Below, in pieces: positions 1 through 10,318 of a stretch of 64,000 nt of DNA. Where the stretch lies: the NCBI GenBank assembly GCA_014529385.2, contig CM043950.1, positions 74,035,935-74,099,934 of the forward strand. Direction: 5' to 3'. Below the pieces are notes generated by a model. It had not been told where the DNA came from. It did not search any database and saw only the letters and a list, made by a program, of their open reading frames with translations. The first letter of the stretch is position 1, and every line of letters starts with the position of its first letter. Position numbers and translations under genes: made by a program. The stretch is from Adiantum capillus-veneris. Its lineage: Eukaryota > Streptophyta > Polypodiopsida > Polypodiales > Pteridaceae.

Positions 1-141
1 TATTTTAAAAAAAAGAATATATGTTCTCTCTTAATATTTCAACTCATTCGTATAAGCTCTATTTAATAGACTATTCAACAATCTTTCAAATCGTGCTAAC
101 GAAAGATATGCCCTGCTACATTCTTTTCGACTTTAAGAACT

Positions 142-733
142 TTAAATATTAGTCCTATTACAGGTTATATGGGTTTGGGTGTGAGTTTCTTCGTCTTCTT
201 TTTCACGTCTGTACGTTTTTTGTTCTTGTATCTGAGTTGAGTGTGAGGGGGGTGTGAGTGGGTGTGGGTGCTTGGATGCCACTCCTTGTTTTTGTTGCTC
301 TCTTGGTTTCTTTATCACTGGGGGTGGCTGCACTGGCCTCTCGAGTGTGATGGACACTCCCTAGGTAGGCTACTTGATGGGTTTGGACGGATGAGAGCCT
401 CCACTCCTGCTTTTGGAGCAGTGGTTTCCTCACGTTGTTGCTTCCCCTCTTAGTCATCCTCGCACTACTTATGATTTTCCCTGCTGGTTTTCGACGGTGA
501 CCTTATAATTGGACCCTCTTTTGGTGGTGCTCTTTCTCGGCTACCTAGTGGTTGATCCGAGGTCTCTTTGCTTCCCTTATTGCTTCCATTGCTAGCGGTT
601 GCTTTGTTGGTCTCAATTATTTCAACCCTGTTGGCCTCCTCTTTCAGTTTGGCCTTTGTAATAGTTTTACTTCCCCTTGGGGTCAACACCATTTTGGTGC
701 TCCAAGGGGGGTCAATAATAGAATGTCATGTAT

Positions 734-736
<3 letters not shown>
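142..736 (-). other. Unassigned stretch with a broken Lys/Ser/Pro-rich frame
   Basis: No gene is recognised. On the minus strand two short frames (465-692 and 203-457) are rich in Lys, Ser, Thr and Pro, and the first begins MVLTPRGSK. The composition resembles the disordered tail of a LINE ORF1 or a retrotransposon gag, but there is no zinc knuckle or other motif to prove it. The stretch abuts the GA tract at 737-772. A chance open frame in GC-richer DNA is equally possible. Confidence 0.2.

Positions 737-772
<36 letters not shown>
737..772. repeat. (GA)n tract, 3' tail of a minus-strand LINE-B
   Basis: An uninterrupted GA run of about 36 bases. Read on the minus strand it is a CT tail directly following the conserved LINE-B 3' end at 773-832. 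Confidence 0.9.
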
Positions 773-775
<3 letters not shown>

Positions 776-879
776 CAATGAACATGCTATATTAACGTCT
801 TCAAAGGTCAAAATGACCTATGAGACCAAAAAGTTGCAAGTACTGAATCTGATACAATGTCTGAGTGCAAAGAACTGAA

Positions 880-915
<36 letters not shown>

Positions 916-1595
916 TACAATGAGTGATATAAATCAACACATGTGGGTGGATCAAAGTTAGAGGAGAACCCTCACCGATCCTTGTCAAAACTTATCAATA
1001 TCTTGCATGCTTAGTACTCTGACTGGGTGTCTCGCATGTCGAGCTAGAGTGATCTAGATCCTTTGCTGTAACTCCGTCGATGTTGTGAGGCCCCATGTTG
1101 TCGTAAGAACCTAGTTTGCCTAGCTCAATCTCTCGATCAATCAACGTACCTCTAGTGTGGGTGGGATTTGAAATCTGCTATGACAGCTGCTCCTCTAGTT
1201 GTCCACTAGCTAGTATAAAGAAATATGTGATATGCCTCTGAGACTGGCTCTCCCCTGATGTCCTTAGCAAGCTCTCTGTATATCTGCGCACCTCGAGTAC
1301 AAAAAATCCCAGACACCTCTGGTCCTCGTATCTCATGACTCTAGAAAGTGGTCCAAATTGCTCTCTGAACAACGGAAGCGGCCTCATATCTCATATTACA
1401 CTAGTCAATGAAGTATGTAGTGTAGCTCTCTCTAGCTCTATATGACAAGTGACATATCCTACCCTCTGCTGCTACTCCTCAAAATCTATCAGTCTCAATC
1501 TGAAGCTTGATCTATAGAGCTGATGCGAGGATCGTGCATATCTGGCCAATAGCACACCGTATCCCATGAGATAAGTGTGTACCCATGTATCCAGG
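773..1595 (-). mobile_element. LINE-B, 3' portion with C-terminal coding remnant
   Basis: This is the 3' part of a non-LTR retrotransposon read on the minus strand. The frame at 1178-1387 carries the motifs GPLSRVM and YEDQRCLG. These recur at 57,799-58,029, downstream of a clear reverse transcriptase. The untranslated part also matches: both copies hold a homopolymer C run (here G883-912) and then a shared end whose core is GGTCTCATAGGTCATTTTG, followed by GAAGACGTTAATAT and the CT tail. Upstream of 1387 similarity continues to about 1,595 with stops in frame. The reverse transcriptase itself is missing, so this copy is 5'-truncated and dead. Assignment to LINE-B rests on comparison inside the window. 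Confidence 0.8.
883..912. repeat. Poly-G run (poly-C of the LINE-B 3' UTR)
   Basis: Thirty consecutive G on the plus strand. A 17-base poly-C sits at the equivalent place of the plus-strand LINE-B copy (58,216-58,232), so the run belongs to the element. Confidence 0.8.
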
Positions 1596-2311
1596 CCTAG
1601 TTGCAAATCCATCCTCCGTGAGTTCGAGAAAATGCTCTCTATTAAATCTTCGTGCCCAATTTATGTGCCGGTTGTATCCATGTGCTCCCGAGAGGGGGTG
1701 TCACCAAAAGGTTTTATTTTTCCTATTGCCTTCTTTAAATACGTACTATGTTTATCCCGAAACCCTTGAAAAAGTGCAAGTGGACATTGCATGGCCAGTG
1801 TGAAATGGTTGCGGCCAAACGGGTTTCTCACAACGGGAATCTAGGTCGGTTAGTTAGGAACGGGTCGGACCAATTAGCATTGAACTCTGATGAGTATGAA
1901 AGCTCGTGAGCGTCAAAATGGAATTTGGGCCACTCGTTAAGTCATTGACAACTTTATAAGTTGGTGGGTACTAGGAAATTAAACAAAAGGGACAAACTGG
2001 ACACATGGCAGTAGGAGAGCAACCTGCAGGTTAACTCACTCTCTCCTGAAGCTCATCCCAAGAGGGGCGCCCAAAACTCAGAGGGGGGCCTGAAAGTTAC
2101 TCATTGTGCAACTACAGTGTGTGTGTGTGTCAGTAGTGGGTACAGGTTCGCACCTTTAATGGAAAGCTTGCCTTGTCCCTTGTCTCATGTAGCGCGACAA
2201 TTTTCTCTCGCGCATCTCTCTCTTCTCTTTGCACATATGATAATGCCCCACTAGTTGGGCTTCTCAGTTGACCATGTACGTTTGCCAAGGCAAGAGCCTT
2301 CTGAACAAGTA
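1596..2311. other. No gene seen
   Basis: Only short chance frames. A GT run lies at 2,117-2,130. I recognise no element here. Confidence 0.5.
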
Positions 2312-2319
2312 CCAAATTG

Positions 2320-2443
2320 CATAGTCACAAGGGATGCGTCCCTAGGAGTGGGGATGGGGCTCAAATGGATTATAAGTGTAAAAAGGAGGGCGGGATGGCA
2401 AGTGGGACGGGAAGCCCAAAAATGGGTGTCCCTTGTGACTATG
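2320..2443. mobile_element. hAT-like MITE, copy 1 (124 bp)
   Basis: A short non-coding element with terminal inverted repeats: it starts CATAGTCACAAGGGA and ends with the complement TCCCTTGTGACTATG. It is flanked by an imperfect 8-bp duplication, CCAAATTG (2,312-2,319) and CCGGATTG (2,444-2,451), 6 of 8 matching. The interior matches the copy at 34,766-34,896. An 8-bp duplication and a length near 125 bp fit non-autonomous hAT elements; no transposase is present. The superfamily is inferred from the duplication length only. Confidence 0.8.
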
Positions 2444-2451
2444 CCGGATTG

Positions 2452-2984
2452 GCTAATTGCTAATCCCCCACACATACACACAGTTCCATCGTGCAGAATT
2501 GCAAAAACGGAGAGTTTTCTCGTGTGAAAACTCGTCCGACTCAAAGGGGAACTGTCCCATTACGTGCGGGAGCTCTTGGGGCACGGGTAGACGCGTTCGT
2601 TCTGCTCAAAATAATCCAAAACAAAGCATTACGGCTTGCCGTGTTTTTTTGAAGGTTTAGGGTTTCGCACCTAAACTCTAGGAAATCGCTAGGGGAGCCT
2701 CTGGAAGGTCGTGGGATGCTTATACAGGGCTTTGGGAACCTGGAAGTGACAAAATGGGGAATTACAGCACGCTGAAATTTTGCTACAGCTCATCAGAAAG
2801 CTTTTAAATTGCGAGGGAATCTGTCCTAGACATGTAGTTTTGACCTTCAGGGGTTTTGGCAAAGTTATGCTGACGACATTGGGTCAAAAACCTGCAAATT
2901 CTGCCCTCGCCATGTTTGGACAGCTTTGTAAGAGTTTCTTTGAGTGTTCGGATCGTCTACTTTCAATTGAATAAAGAAATACCG
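2452..2984. other. No gene seen; possible decayed LTR before Gypsy-1
   Basis: No recognisable gene. Its position directly before a primer-site-like motif and a gag remnant suggests that its right part was the 5' LTR of Gypsy-1, but I found no partner LTR. Confidence 0.3.
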
Positions 2985-3008
2985 AAAGGGGCGCCAGTAT
3001 TCGGGGCC
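2985..3008 (+). promoter_or_regulatory. Primer-binding-like motif of Gypsy-1
   Basis: The stretch contains GGGGCGCCAGTATTCGGGGC. A close variant at 7,992-8,015 reads GGGGCGCTAGAATTTGGGGC. Both follow an AT-rich stretch of the AATAAA type. GGCGCC is a common core of Gypsy primer-binding sites, but the matching tRNA is not identified. Confidence 0.4.
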
Positions 3009-3060
3009 TACAAGGTGTCGGTCCTTGTGTGCGCAGTGACAATCTAGTCGTTGGACACAG

Positions 3061-4064
3061 TTGTGTTCTCTTTTCTTCTTAGTGCTCTGTGTAAAGCCAA
3101 CAAGTAAATTGAATAAGTACCGCCCTCTACTGTGTAGAGACCAGTTATATGGTTCCATCGACCGGATAGTCACTTTTTCGTCAAAAAGTGCAGCGTGGAT
3201 TGTTGTGGGTGAAAGCAGCACAGAGCTTGTCAATAAGGCAGAGACGAGAGACCAAGTACCTGAAAAGGGATCTTCGTCACATGGCATAGAGAGAGTTCCT
3301 TCAACTCTTCAAGAAGAGGACAGGTTGTTTAGAGCTCAACTACGAAGCTGCATGGAAATGTTCCAATAGTTGACCGACAATCCAAGGATGCAGGAGTTCT
3401 TACAAGATCCTACATAGGGTTTTTAGGTTCGACATAGGCCATGACTGCGTCGTTTCAGGAAAAGGAGATTTCAAATGCACAAAGGTCTTGCGATTCTCGA
3501 GGGAAAGCCCATGTGATTGAGCAACTAGTAGTGACCATTCATCCCAAGCAACTTTCGTTACCTGGACAAGAACCGTTTGTGAATGGTCAAGGGAGTAATG
3601 AACAGGCTATACGTCGGATCCTTCCATTACCTACTTCATATCCTGGTTATTTTGGAGGTGGTTTAGTGTTTCAAGCTATGGCTGAACCTTCCACAGGTTA
3701 TATGCCAAGGAATGTGTTTGCAACAATGCAACCAGGCATGGTTAGTCCTATGTATGGAAACATGGATGTCCAACCAGGTTTTCAGGGTGCCTATGGTCAA
3801 TTTCGAATGCCTGGAACACAGTTTTCTACGACTGTTTTTTTGCAACCATATGCCCAAAATATAAATACGATAGGTAAAACAGGTGATGCGAGTGCTGGAA
3901 TGGACAATCCCAGAGCGCCACTCTTACGGGCACCTGTTTATGACAATTTGACTCCTTTCAGTCAACCTAAGGATTACAAGGAAAATGGGCAAGGAGTGAA
4001 GTTTGAAACTTTCAGGGGAACTCAGGATCAACTCAAGGCTTTGACCGTCATAGGATCCCGCTAA
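3061..4064 (+). pseudogene. Gypsy-1 gag remnant
   Basis: A plus-strand open region interrupted by stops near 3,367-3,440. The 207-residue frame at 3441-4064 has a long Gly/Pro/Met/Gln-rich middle and ends FETFRGTQDQLKAL, after which pol remnants of a Ty3/Gypsy element begin. It is therefore read as the capsid-precursor end of that element. No CCHC knuckle is visible. The protein would form virus-like particles in the cytoplasm, but this copy is broken. Confidence 0.5.
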
Positions 4065-4716
4065 AGTGTAAGCAATTAGGTCATGGCCAGACTTGAAGTC
4101 CGTACATGAAATTGGAAGCTTTCTAGGCTTATGTTCCTACTACAGGAGGTTTATCTGAAATTTTGTTGAGATTGCTTCTCCACTCCATACACTACAAGGG
4201 AAAGGAGTTACTTTCAAGTGGACAGCCAAGGAAATTCTAGCCTTCAAACACTTGAAAGAAAAGCTGACTTCAGATCCGATAATCATTTTGCCAGATCTTT
4301 CGAAAAATTTTGTGGTTCAATGTGATGCATTTGGCCATAGTCTTGATGCAATTCTAATGTAGAATGGCAGAGTAGTCGCATATGAGAGCAGAATTCTTTT
4401 GAAGACCAAAAAGAATTTGCAAGTTTAGGAAAAAGAACTATTGGCAGTAATTCACACCTCACTAGTTGGAAACACTATCTGCTAGGGACTGATTTTGTTG
4501 TCTAAACAGACCATCAAACCTTGCGATACTTTCTCACGCAACCAAAGTTGTCTGAGAAACACATGCGATGGGCAAACATCTTGTCAGTGTTCCATTTTCA
4601 GATTGTGCATGTGGAAGGGAAAAAGAACGTGGTGGCTGATGCATTGTCGCAAAAGTCCCAAATTTCAGCAGTGTCAATTTTGTACCATTGTGAACTAGAC
4701 GAAATATGGAAAGCAT
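4065..4716 (+). pseudogene. Gypsy-1 reverse transcriptase end and RNase H remnant
   Basis: Frame-broken Ty3/Gypsy pol. Visible in order are FLGLCSYYRRFI (thumb of the reverse transcriptase), PLHTLQGKGVTFKW, VVQCDAFGHSLDAILM (RNase H start), EKELLAVIH, and HVEGKKNVVADALS, the standard close of the RNase H domain. There are stops in frame at about 4,362, 4,427 and 4,504. The catalytic reverse-transcriptase core is deleted: gag ends at 4,064 and sequence resumes in the thumb. Confidence 0.8.
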
Positions 4717-5387
4717 TGCTTGAGAACATGGGCACTACGCTAAAGTTATCATCTTCATTTCATCCAGAAACTGATGGACAGTTAGAAGAGGCAAATTCAA
4801 TTGTCCTAGATCTACACAAATGTTATGTATCAAAGCACAAGGCAACTTAGGAACACAATCTCCCATTGGTTGAATATGCTTATAATAACATTGTGCATGC
4901 ATCAATAGGCAAGGCACCACTTGAGATAGTGGAAGGAGGGAAAACAGTCCCACCCATTTTGCAGACTAAGGCTAAGATATTTGAGGCAGACAAATATGTG
5001 CAAGATATGGATGAAACATACACGAAGATAAATATTGCTCTCAAGAAGACTCGGGCTAAGAAAAAGAAAGCTGCTTATCGTCACCGTCGTGAACTTGTAT
5101 TTTCACTCGGTTATTGGTTACTTTTGCGCTTTGAAAAGGCCAGGTTAAGAAAAAGGAAAGGCACGGAAGGCTTGTTTCCAGAGCCTAGTATGAGATATTA
5201 AGGTCCTTTTCAGATTTCAAAAAAGATCAACGATGTAGATTACAGGTTGAAGCTACCAAAAGGCTAGAAAATACATAATGATTTTTATGTCAGCCTTCTA
5301 TGGCACTTTGTTGGTGATGTGCCAGAGAATATGCTTGATGAGGAGCAACCCAAAATGGAAGAATTGGATGAGATTCTTGTTTATTGA
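4717..5387 (+). pseudogene. Gypsy-1 integrase C-terminal remnant
   Basis: After the RNase H the sequence jumps into the end of the integrase core: SSSFHPETDGQLEEAN (region of the catalytic Glu) followed by LPLVEYAYNNIVHASIGKAP. The C-terminal end reads GPFQISKKINDVDYRLKLP, typical of Gypsy integrases. The zinc-binding domain and the first two catalytic Asp are deleted, and stops occur at about 4,848 and 5,199. The final stop is at 5,387. Confidence 0.8.
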
Positions 5388-5959
5388 ACAGATATTGGCA
5401 TATAAGGAAAGGAAAGGTTAGAGAAAAGGTTTGTAGAAGGGCTACAGTGTCACGGGCACAGGACAGATAATTAGCTACAATTGGGCTGGAGTTCACACTG
5501 GACGGACTTTTGCCTGGGCAATGACATGCCACTACCATCGTTTGGAGATAGACTTAGCTGGATTTAATATTTGTGAGCCGTTGGTGTCTCTTTATGATTG
5601 TATATATCCGTACTTGTTTGGAGTCATGATGATCATTTAATTATACTTTGTATGGTCATGGACTCGAGTCTGCAGTCCATGCACTGCACGTCTACACCAT
5701 CCCTGCACATTTGAGCCTCGACACCCCCATTTTACCCGTGAGTTCTTGGTGTGGAGCTATGTGTGTTACCATGCCAAATTCTATGCTGATTCTTTTGAGT
5801 TATTCGAGTTCCATGATGTTCAGGTTCTACTGACGAGTCATTGTGTTTTCCCTCTTATTCATTATTTTCAGTGTTTTCATTCTATTGGAGTGAGATTTCA
5901 CGCACATTGCACTGAGGAGCACCCACTATAGAGAGCACGACACATCATCTCCACTACAT
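5388..5959. other. No gene seen between two Gypsy remnants
   Basis: No coding signal. It may include decayed LTR sequence of Gypsy-1, but no LTR pair could be made out. Confidence 0.4.
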
Positions 5960-7220
5960 ATGCTCTCATTTTTTGGCACACTCGGTGGGACCTCAACTAA
6001 AGTCTCACTCCGTTATTTCAAAGGTCTCTCTAGGGAGGATGCAAATAACCATGCTAGGAGATTTGTATCCCTATGCAGGGGTTGTGGTCTCAATAGAGAA
6101 GACACCTACCTTGTACTTTTCCCATCTACCTTGGATGGCTTAGCAAATAATTGGTACAATCAATTTGCAAAGAACCACTTTACCACTTGGGACACACTAC
6201 AAAAGCAGTCCTGTGAAGCTTTTAGACGAGGGGACTTCCAAGAGAAGACTTTCGATGAGTTGGCCAGCCTGATGCTCCAGCCAAATGAGACTTTTGCAGA
6301 ACTCATGACTAGAACCAAGCCTCTGGTCGCCAAGCTTCCTCAACAACCAAGTGAATTTATGGTTAATAAGTGGGTGGAGAAGGCTCTTTCCAAGACGTCT
6401 CACCAAAAACTCCGAGAGAGTCTTCGACCTGAAGCTAGACTAGAGGAGTTTGTGCGGCTGCTACTAGGATAGAAGGGGCTAGGAATTTTTTTATTGAATC
6501 CCCTCAAGTAGAGACCACCTCAGTACTTTTGGAGAGTCTTTTTGATCCTTTGAATTATTTAAGCAGGGAACTCAAAGACCTGAAGTTACAACGAGCTCTT
6601 CAAGAGGAGAGATCATTCTCTCTTCGACAGAAGAAGCCTCCACATCAAGAAGCTTTGGACCAGATCAAGGGGGAGTTGGAGGAGCTCAAGGCTCATCAGG
6701 AGTATAAGGCTATGGTCTGGGGTAGCTCCTGCTATTCTCCCGAGCATCCTCCGAAGGAATGTCCACTTCGAGCTTACTGTCACTTCTGTGAGAAGTCCGG
6801 CCATGAGGACAAGGAGTGCCACTATTCGAAGGGATTGCGGCAATTACAATAGAGCCTCGCCCCTACGCTTCAAAAAGGCTTGGCTCTTGCATCCAATATG
6901 GTTTCTCCCTATGGCCATCCAAACCACATGTCACCTTTGTTGACAACCCCTATGCATGCTATGCAAGGTATGGCAAGCACCTTTCCATCTCAAAGTTTTT
7001 ATCACGCTAGTGCCCCCTCAGGTCCTCAAAGTTTCTACACCTTAGCTTCCAACCCTATGCAATAGAAGCAGAGACCACCTCGTCCCCCGCGCACCCATCC
7101 AATCGCCTCATTTTATGCTATAGGTGTGGGGGATATGGACATTACCAAAGCAAGTGTCCCTTGCCTGAACGGTCTCCGCCTTGCCGATATTGCCGCGAGG
7201 CTAAACTCCAAGTATCAGGT
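5960..7220 (+). pseudogene. Gypsy-2 gag remnant with two zinc knuckles
   Basis: The frame at 5960-6472 is a Retrotrans_gag-type capsid domain: YFKGLSREDANNHARRF, then LDGLANNWYNQF, then LMTRTKPLVAKLP. After a stop at 6,472 the frame at 6529-6852 continues with the CCHC box CHFCEKSGHEDKEC. In another frame near 7,118-7,165 a second box reads CYRCGGYGHYQSKC. These knuckles bind the element's RNA. At least three frame breaks separate the pieces and no pol follows, so this is a gag-only relic. It is a different lineage from Gypsy-1. Confidence 0.8.
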
Positions 7221-7323
7221 AGGCCCTCACACATGACACATTTGAACATCACTACTAGAAGTTCTGCAAGCAGATCTCTGACATTTATAAAATGCTATGT
7301 GTCACAAAATGATGATGTGGCAT

Positions 7324-7593
7324 GGGTGAAAGCATGACTGGGTGGTACACTTTTATGGGTTGATTACTAGTTTTGAATAGATGCACTATTATACGTGGCG
7401 CGCAGTAAAATTTTTGCAAATTAATTCTAAATTTGGTGCCAAACATCTTTTTAGATTCTCCTCTTCAAGAGCTATATCACACGCCTTGGGTTCTTTTATC
7501 TTTGTTAAACATATTACAGCTATTAATTTGCCAAATAGCGATATCCCGGACACAGCTTTCGTGTCCAGTGTCCACCCAGTCATGCTTTCACCC
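7324..7593. mobile_element. MITE candidate with 22-bp perfect terminal inverted repeats
   Basis: The first 22 bases (7,324-7,345, starting GGGTGAAAGCATGACTGG) are the exact complement of the last 22 (7,572-7,593). The match goes on a few bases inward with one gap. GCAT lies immediately outside both ends (7,320-7,323 and 7,594-7,597), as a 4-bp duplication would. The 270-bp interior has no transposase. The superfamily is not clear from these termini. Confidence 0.65.
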
Positions 7594-7597
7594 GCAT

Positions 7598-8097
7598 GTC
7601 CACTAGAAACTCACAGTGTTAAAGATTATAAGTTTTTCCAACTTATAAAGTACCCGTTCGATGGGGCCCTTGGGGACACATAGAGATTAAGAAAAGGAGA
7701 TCGTGAAGATGGTGACATAGCAAGCGATGTATGGACAACCCGCGAATCGCGTTGATTGCTAACGTGGCAACGTACTTATTTTTTGTAATTTACACTAGCT
7801 GCTAGGCAGTGCTAGCTTTTGGGCCAGATGCTTTTGAGATTGAAGCTTTTCATGTAACTGGTTTTGAGAAGACCTAGAGCCTTTAAATAGTAACTAGGTC
7901 TCTCTTCTCTCAGTTTTTCTTGTAAGCAGTGAGCAGAGAGGACCCTCGGACTTTGTACTTTGCTCAAGCGTTACTATAAAAATAAATATCAAAAGGGGCG
8001 CTAGAATTTGGGGCCAATACCTGGGCATGGAACTACGACGAGCCGTGTCTTCTCTCTATTGGATTGTAATAAAGTTTGTAAATTGATTTTAAGTGAT
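7598..8097. other. No gene; probable decayed LTR end and primer-site-like motif
   Basis: Contains a TATA-like CTTTAAATAG near 7,880 and an AATAAATAT stretch near 7,981. The motif at 7,992-8,015 resembles that at 2,985-3,008. This order (promoter, polyadenylation-like stretch, primer site) fits a plus-strand LTR end, but no partner LTR was found. Confidence 0.35.
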
Positions 8098-8812
8098 TTA
8101 TCGTGTGTCGTGCCAGATTTCAAATTTGGGGTGTCCAAGTCCGTTACACTCTGCTACTAGGCCATCATGATCATATTCTCTCGTGGTCCTCATCTTGTCA
8201 ATGACCTTCTTTACTCTCTCGGTGGTTAAGAAAGCACATGTCTGTGGGCATGGCTCTAGCGGATCCATAAGAGGTGGCTGCCTCGAGCTGTGTAGAGAGA
8301 TGATGCATACTAATCCCATACCTCCATAGAAATGATGATTGGTGGGGTAGAATGCTTCTAGAAAAGTAGCCATGCCTCGCCTAAGTTCTGGCTCAAAAAT
8401 AGCTGGTATAAATCCCGCTCTAATCGAGCTAGAAACGCCCTCTTCCTCCATCGCACCAAGCGTCGAGAAGCAATCCATGATTGTGACAAGTCCTAGAAGT
8501 ACCTCGGGCTCTCGTCTCTCTACACTCCTCATCATACCAGCTATTCTAGTGTATAATCACAGAACGTAGTCGCTGCCCAGTCTCAATGTGTGTGTATGCC
8601 TTTGTTGTTGCCTCCTGCAGTGTCTCGTCAATATATAAGTGAGCTCCTCTAAAGGTCTCCCCAAATCCTTTGTGCATAAGCGTCTTCATATACCATCTAT
8701 GTAGACAAAATCAGTCTCCAAAGTAAAAGTGTATCGGGTATGCATAGATGTCTATACCAATCGAGCTGTGCTGAACTAGAATGAGACAGTAAACGTGAGG
8801 ACATCATCATCT

Positions 8813-8815
<3 letters not shown>
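8098..8815 (-). mobile_element. LINE-B internal fragment between endonuclease and reverse transcriptase
   Basis: The minus frame 8098-8535 has MDCFSTLGAMEEEGVSS, FYGGMGLVCIISLHS and VKKVIDKMR. The same segment occurs on the plus strand at 36,742-37,150 inside the longest LINE-B copy, as MDCFSTLSAIEEKGVSS and FYGGIGSVCIISLHS. Similarity extends upstream to 8,815, matching 36,461-36,720, where it stops exactly at the GA tract. In LINE-B this is the linker before the reverse transcriptase. Taken alone the frame could be mistaken for a host gene. Confidence 0.8.

Positions 8816-8887
<72 letters not shown>
8816..8887. repeat. (GA)n tract, 72 bp, between two LINE-B pieces
   Basis: A pure GA run. 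On the minus strand a LINE-B 3' end (8,888-8,960) runs into it and the 5' edge of another LINE-B piece (8,815) begins at its far side. Confidence 0.9.
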
Positions 8888-8891
<4 letters not shown>

Positions 8892-8960
8892 ATTAACATC
8901 TTCCACAAGACCGACCTCAACCCATGAGACAAATCAATGTACATGTGTATCCTCTATCAT
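8888..8960 (-). mobile_element. LINE-B 3' end
   Basis: On the minus strand: GTCTCATGGGT, then GAAGATGTTAATAAAA, then the CT tract. This matches the 3' termini at 38,761, 58,377, 773 and 17,832. Only the terminal part is recognisable. Confidence 0.6.
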
Positions 8961-9479
8961 TCCAACAAAATGAAAAGGATCTGAACTAAAAAGCTACGGT
9001 GGGAGGGCTTGCATTGGGTGTCTCTTTCAACATTTGCAATTGTTTTTTGGTATGCTTCGTTTGTGGAGATTTTGGTATAATTGGACCACACGGAATGGCT
9101 TTATTTTTTATGATGCAAGTGGTCTTCCACGGCATGTGTTGAAGTTGAGAGGTATTTCTTTGCTTGCCACTATTGGGGTCATTTTCTATGGCAAATGCAA
9201 GGTTCTGGAACTATGACGGGTTCTCTATCGTGGCCAATCGTATTTCCTACTCCATTGTTGTGTATAAGAACATAATAGAAAATGGGATGCCAACATCCTT
9301 GGGTACTCTTTACAGCATCAAAGTCTCAATGTTACATCCCCAAGCATCAAGGTGGGTGTCTGAACTATGTATGGCCAAGTGTGAATATAGCCCTATGGTT
9401 AGGGCAGCTAAGGAGTTCGCAAAGAGGACCCAAGGCTCATTTGTCAGCTACTTTGTGTGGACTCTAGGCCTTGAAAACT
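8961..9479 (+). other. Unassigned; aromatic-rich short frames
   Basis: The frame at 9034-9216 reads WRFWYNWTTRNGFIFYDASG and resembles the C-terminal tail of plant LINE reverse transcriptases only loosely. I do not assign it. Confidence 0.2.
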
Positions 9480-10015
9480 CTACCCACACCCCCATATTGG
9501 TGTGGTCTTGGTGGTATGGGACCTCTCTCCATCAACAATTTCTTAGGTACCATTCCCTTGTCCTTCCAATACCTCAACTTGGCAAGCAACAAGCTCTCCA
9601 GGAGCTTATCATCATAAATTGTCACCCATTTCCACAACTTGGAGAGCTTGCTTCTCACCTTCAATGACTTCACAAGACGACTCCTTGAAATGGCCATCAC
9701 CAACTTGAACACTGTGAAGGTGCTTGGACAAGGCTCCAACAAGCTGAGTGGCTCTATTCCATCACAATTATGCTCTCCATCCTTTGCCTTGGGTAAGTTG
9801 ATGCTCTCCAATGCTCAAGTGTATACAAGATATTCCAATAGCCCCTGCTAATCACAGGCGCTAGACCTTAGCTTCAATCATCTGCATGACGAGACACCTC
9901 TTGAGGTCAGTGTATGTTGAACCTGGAGACCTAATCAATGTGGTACAATGAGTTTATGGGAGAGGTTCCAAAAGAGAGAGGGCTGTTGTCCAAGCTAAGA
10001 GTTCTCATTCTAAAT
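9480..10015 (+). pseudogene. BRI1-type LRR receptor kinase pseudogene, N-terminal piece
   Basis: Broken plus-strand frames encode extracellular leucine-rich repeats: INNFLGTIPLSFQYLNLASN, ESLLLTFNDFTRRLL and GSNKLSGSIPSQL, then RVLILN just before 10,015. Intact relatives are plasma-membrane receptors that bind steroid or peptide ligands with the LRRs and signal through a cytosolic Ser/Thr kinase. The reading continues in register at 15,135, where NNNFLSGLLSAEVSN follows, once the Copia-5 insertion and one TAAAT copy are removed. Frameshifts and stops occur already on this side, and the signal peptide and first repeats are not recognisable. No introns are evident, as in the BRI1 family. Confidence 0.8.
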
Positions 10016-10243
10016 TGTTGGAATTAGTGTTGCAGAGAAACGCACACAGCTCGGAGAAGATGAAGGAAGCTCAAGGCACACAATAGAGAGTGTGTAACTT
10101 AGTGTGCAATGGAAAGATAGATAGCCCTAGAGTGATGGGCATATATACAATGCTCGGGCAAAAAAAACCTCCTTAAGAGGGGAAAAATGCCCTGGCGGTC
10201 CTAGTGTGTTCACACACATCACTACCACATGTATATGGTAACA
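10016..10243 (-). repeat. Copia-5 3' LTR
   Basis: 228 bp, bounded TGTTGGAATTAG and GGTAACA on the plus strand; pairs with 14,911-15,134. Confidence 0.95.
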
Positions 10244-10257
10244 AATCCCCCCTGGAG
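10244..10257 (-). promoter_or_regulatory. Copia-5 polypurine tract
   Basis: CTCCAGGGGGGATT on the minus strand directly precedes the 3' LTR. It is the expected primer for second-strand synthesis. Confidence 0.85.
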
Positions 10258-10318
10258 TGATGTGGTGAACAAGAGCTAGCACATGAGTAAGGGGAAGTGC
10301 CATGCCCTGAGGACATGA

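Noticed and set aside
8098-8535. Conserved host protein of 145 residues
   Set aside because: The same segment lies inside LINE-B at 36,742-37,100 and the similarity continues into non-coding LINE-B sequence.
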